Translations under genes and position numbers: made by a program
Assembly (NCBI GenBank): GCA_003648225.1
Contig: QMOL01000172.1
Coordinates: 1 to 6,486, forward strand
Direction of reading: 5' to 3'
Length of the DNA: 6,486 nucleotides
Source of the DNA: Chlamydiota bacterium
Lineage (GTDB): Bacteria; Auribacterota; UBA3054; B51-G9
Shown here: positions 4,367 through 6,486 of the stretch, piece after piece
Position numbering within the stretch: position 1 is the stretch's first letter
Layout: each line of letters opens with the position of its first letter
The notes under the pieces: model-generated
Databases searched by the model: none
What the model was told of the DNA's origin: nothing
The model's input: the letters and a program-made list of their open reading frames with translations, nothing else

Positions 4367-6486
4367 TTATTTTGTTTTATTGTTTTTAAAAGTTTTAATA
4401 TTTTCAATAATTGTACTTAATAGATCACTTTCTTCTTTACGTTTACATTTCATTAAATTATCTTTATGCTTATTTAAGAAATCGATTAATTCGGAAATAT
4501 TATTCGAATTTGTATTTTTGGCAAATCTTTGGAGATAATCTATTTCCGGATTCGGGTATAATAATTCTTCTTGTTCAGCCATTTTACAGCGTTTTTTGTA
4601 TGCATTAAACATTGCATTAAAAGCATCATTAGTTTTACCAATTTCCGCATAACAAATAGCTTTTCTAAATTCATGGCCCGGCTGATTAAATCTATTGTTC
4701 AAAATTGATAAAACTTGATTATATTTTTTCCCATTAAAAAGTTTGCGGGATTGCAATTCACGAGCTCCCCATTTTTGCATCCAATCTCTATTAGCTCCAA
4801 AATCCCAACTTTGACCTATAATTACAAGAAAGATTTGATTCACAAGTTGTTTCCGTGAGAAAACAAAAATATCTTTTTTGCTTGCCCATGCCCAACTTTG
4901 ATTAAGAATACTCATATTCATTTTTCTGATGCCGTAATCCGGCTCATTAATTGTTGCTGTTAATAAAGTTGAAAATGCTTTAGCTGTCTTATTAATTGAA
5001 ATTAAGTATCTGGTATATAAAAATGCTGAATTATAAACTTCTTTGTGTCCATATTTGTTTATTTTGCTATATAAATTTTCAATTTGTTGTAAATTGAGAT
5101 CATTAATTGCTTTTTTTAATTTATATGTAAGTGTTCTTATAACAATATTATCATACTTCGGCAATATCTTCATCGCCGCGTCCGTGTCATATTCTGCTCT
5201 TTGCTCGTCATTGGTCGTTGAAAGATAAAGTTTTAATGTCAGTTCGGCGGAACGATAACTTTCGTCTAAAACGAATTTGTTCTTTGGCCTTTGGTCTTTG
5301 TACTTTGATTGTATCATTCCGATTATTGCCGCGTTTTGTGCCGTCGTTCCGTCATATTCTAAACTCGCAAACTTTCCGGTCGCTATTAATGACGCGAGAT
5401 AATAATTCGTGCCGGCTGACTCGTAATCCTTATACTTCAATTTCCAATCGGCAAGCATTAATAAATCATCAATTACAACTTCCGGCGATTCTTCTATTTC
5501 ACCGGATTTCTTCGTTGTTAATTTACTACCGCCGCGCATTCGCCGGGTGCTTCGCAAATACCGATTACTGATTACCGAATACTTTTTCTCATCACCAAAA
5601 GGATTTTTCCCGTTGGCGATTTGCTTCTTAACTTCGTCTATCCTCTTTTTCACTTTCTCAAGGTCATCTTCGGGTTCAAGAAAATCATATACTTTGCAAA
5701 ATAATGTGCGCGCGTTGCAAAGAAATGCTAAATACTTTTCATCACCTGCTTTTGCACGAGCATCAACTATTGCCCAACCGAGTAAATCATAAAAATATTT
5801 TACTTCGTCATCATCGGCGCGCATTATGTTGTTTAAAAATTTGTCAACGAGCGGATCTTTTACACCAAGATTATTGTCAATGCCGAGATTGCATATTCCT
5901 TCGAGCAGTTTGGAAAATCCTTCACGGTCTTTTCGGGAATAGAATAGGATTTGTGCGTAGTTTGCAATCTCGGACTTTGAGAGTTCCGTAATCCGTTTTC
6001 CTTTCGCATTCTGTCCTCTGTCCTCCGTCTTCTGTCCTCCGGCAAGCTGCTCAAGGTGCTGATAGAGGAAAATAATTTCCGGATAATCGCCGATTTCATT
6101 CGCGCGGCGGATTAATACTCGGTCAATTGCCGCTTGAAGTTGCAAATTGTCACCCGCTTCGAGAAAAGCGTTGTCAAGCCAGTCTTTTGCGTCCATATAT
6201 CTGCCGGCGGCAAGACAGGTTCTGCCGATAGCGAGATAAATTTCCGCTCTTGGCAACGGATGATCAAAAGACTTGTCTTCATCAATGCAGGCGAGGGAAT
6301 TTTGATAACAACGATATGCAACCGGAATATCACCATCTTGTTCATTTGCATAACCGAGCAAAGCGTAATAAACAAATCCTTCCTGATAACCGTTAGTAAT
6401 TTCGAATCGCCAGGGGAAAGGAGAATTATTGACGATTGACGTTAGACGTTTGACACTCGGAATTTGGTTTGGACTGTTCTTAACAA
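4367..6486 (-). CDS. Large TPR-repeat protein, 5'-partial (runs off the right edge)
   Basis: The frame has no stop up to the window end, giving 705 visible codons; a TTG at 6361 is internal, because coding-like sequence (PFPWRFEITNGYQEGFVYYA) continues upstream. Visible residues 37-70 and 79-112 are good TPR units (AEIYLAIGRTCLAAGRYMDA; LDNAF). More TPR-like helix pairs occur near KDYESAGTNYYLAS and RKAICYAEIGKTNDAF. Such helical solenoids mediate protein-protein contacts. The visible part has no membrane segment or enzyme motif; a signal peptide could lie off the edge. Four heptamer tracts encode linkers, for example KTEDRGQ at 152-158. The last ~300 codons are much more AT-rich than the first 400 (12 of 60 G+C at 4441-4500 against 30 of 60 at 6181-6240) and contain no heptamers. 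It is first in the visible series, 3 nt upstream of the lipoprotein gene. Function unknown. Confidence 0.8.
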   Translation of the reverse strand, partial: VKNSPNQIPSVKRLTSIVNNSPFPWRFEITNGYQEGFVYYALLGYANEQDGDIPVAYRCYQNSLACIDEDKSFDHPLPRAEIYLAIGRTCLAAGRYMDAKDWLDNAFLEAGDNLQLQAAIDRVLIRRANEIGDYPEIIFLYQHLEQLAGGQKTEDRGQNAKGKRITELSKSEIANYAQILFYSRKDREGFSKLLEGICNLGIDNNLGVKDPLVDKFLNNIMRADDDEVKYFYDLLGWAIVDARAKAGDEKYLAFLCNARTLFCKVYDFLEPEDDLEKVKKRIDEVKKQIANGKNPFGDEKKYSVISNRYLRSTRRMRGGSKLTTKKSGEIEESPEVVIDDLLMLADWKLKYKDYESAGTNYYLASLIATGKFASLEYDGTTAQNAAIIGMIQSKYKDQRPKNKFVLDESYRSAELTLKLYLSTTNDEQRAEYDTDAAMKILPKYDNIVIRTLTYKLKKAINDLNLQQIENLYSKINKYGHKEVYNSAFLYTRYLISINKTAKAFSTLLTATINEPDYGIRKMNMSILNQSWAWASKKDIFVFSRKQLVNQIFLVIIGQSWDFGANRDWMQKWGARELQSRKLFNGKKYNQVLSILNNRFNQPGHEFRKAICYAEIGKTNDAFNAMFNAYKKRCKMAEQEELLYPNPEIDYLQRFAKNTNSNNISELIDFLNKHKDNLMKCKRKEESDLLSTIIENIKTFKNNKTK
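5282..5309. repeat. Heptamer tandem repeat, CTTTGGY type, inside the TPR gene
   Basis: Four 7-bp units: CTTTGGC, CTTTGGT, CTTTGTA, CTTTGAT. On the minus strand they encode a charged linker (KYKDQRPKNK region, visible residues about 392-401). This is the heptamer tract nearest to the AT-rich part of the gene. Confidence 0.75.
5560..5580. repeat. Heptamer tandem repeat, ACCGATT type, inside the TPR gene
   Basis: Three 7-bp units: ACCGATT, ACTGATT, ACCGAAT. Same family as 2166-2200 and, in reverse complement, as 121-141. It encodes the YSVISNRY region of the TPR protein. Confidence 0.75.
6013..6040. repeat. Heptamer tandem repeat, GTCCTCY type, inside the TPR gene
   Basis: Four 7-bp units, GTCCTCT, GTCCTCC, GTCTTCT and GTCCTCC. 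On the minus strand they encode GGQKTEDRGQ, a hydrophilic insertion directly after a TPR-like helix. Confidence 0.8.
6430..6457. repeat. Heptamer tandem repeat, TGACGTT type, inside the TPR gene
   Basis: Four 7-bp units: TGACGAT, TGACGTT, AGACGTT, TGACACT. It encodes visible residues about 10-18 (SVKRLTSIV) of the partial TPR protein, just before the first visible TPR unit. Confidence 0.75.

Noticed and set aside
6361..6361. TTG at 6361 as the start of the TPR protein
   Set aside because: The frame stays open for 41 more codons to the window edge with TPR-like sequence right up to this codon, so the true start is outside the window.

Overview
The window looks like bacterial chromosome from an AT-rich, Gram-negative-type organism. 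It carries an alpha/beta (GlyQ/GlyS) glycyl-tRNA synthetase pair, a lipoprotein, an O-antigen-ligase-like membrane protein and many small dispersed repeats. A planctomycete-like lineage would fit the repeat-rich, TPR-rich content, but that is a weak guess; nothing here fixes the phylum. All substantial genes lie on the minus strand; only an insertion-sequence remnant reads plus.

Positions 1-1270 hold the glycyl-tRNA synthetase operon. glyQ (252-1190) is complete, with a candidate promoter at 1242-1270. The first 16 codons of glyS (1-50) run off the left edge. The 201-base spacer between them is filled by two copies of a 61-bp hairpin-bearing repeat around a separate inverted repeat.

Positions 1287-2016 are decayed, repeat-rich DNA: an octamer tract, a ~400-bp internally deleted IS256-family element with a transposase fragment (1463-1708), GC-rich inverted-repeat debris, and one copy of a 44-nt dispersed element.

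Positions 2017-6486 are a minus-strand gene series read from right to left: a large TPR protein open at the right edge (4367-6486), a TPR-like lipoprotein (3401-4363, 3 nt downstream), a small secreted protein (2885-3352, good ribosome binding site), and the N-terminal half of an O-antigen ligase-like membrane protein (2017-2826) that looks cut at both ends. The first three plausibly form an envelope-associated operon of unknown function.

The most striking theme is a set of degenerate tandem heptamers and octamers, at about ten places, both between genes and inside two reading frames. Inside genes they encode hydrophilic loops or linkers. They are absent from the AT-rich stretch of about 2.5-5.28 kb, which suggests that stretch has a different history from its flanks.
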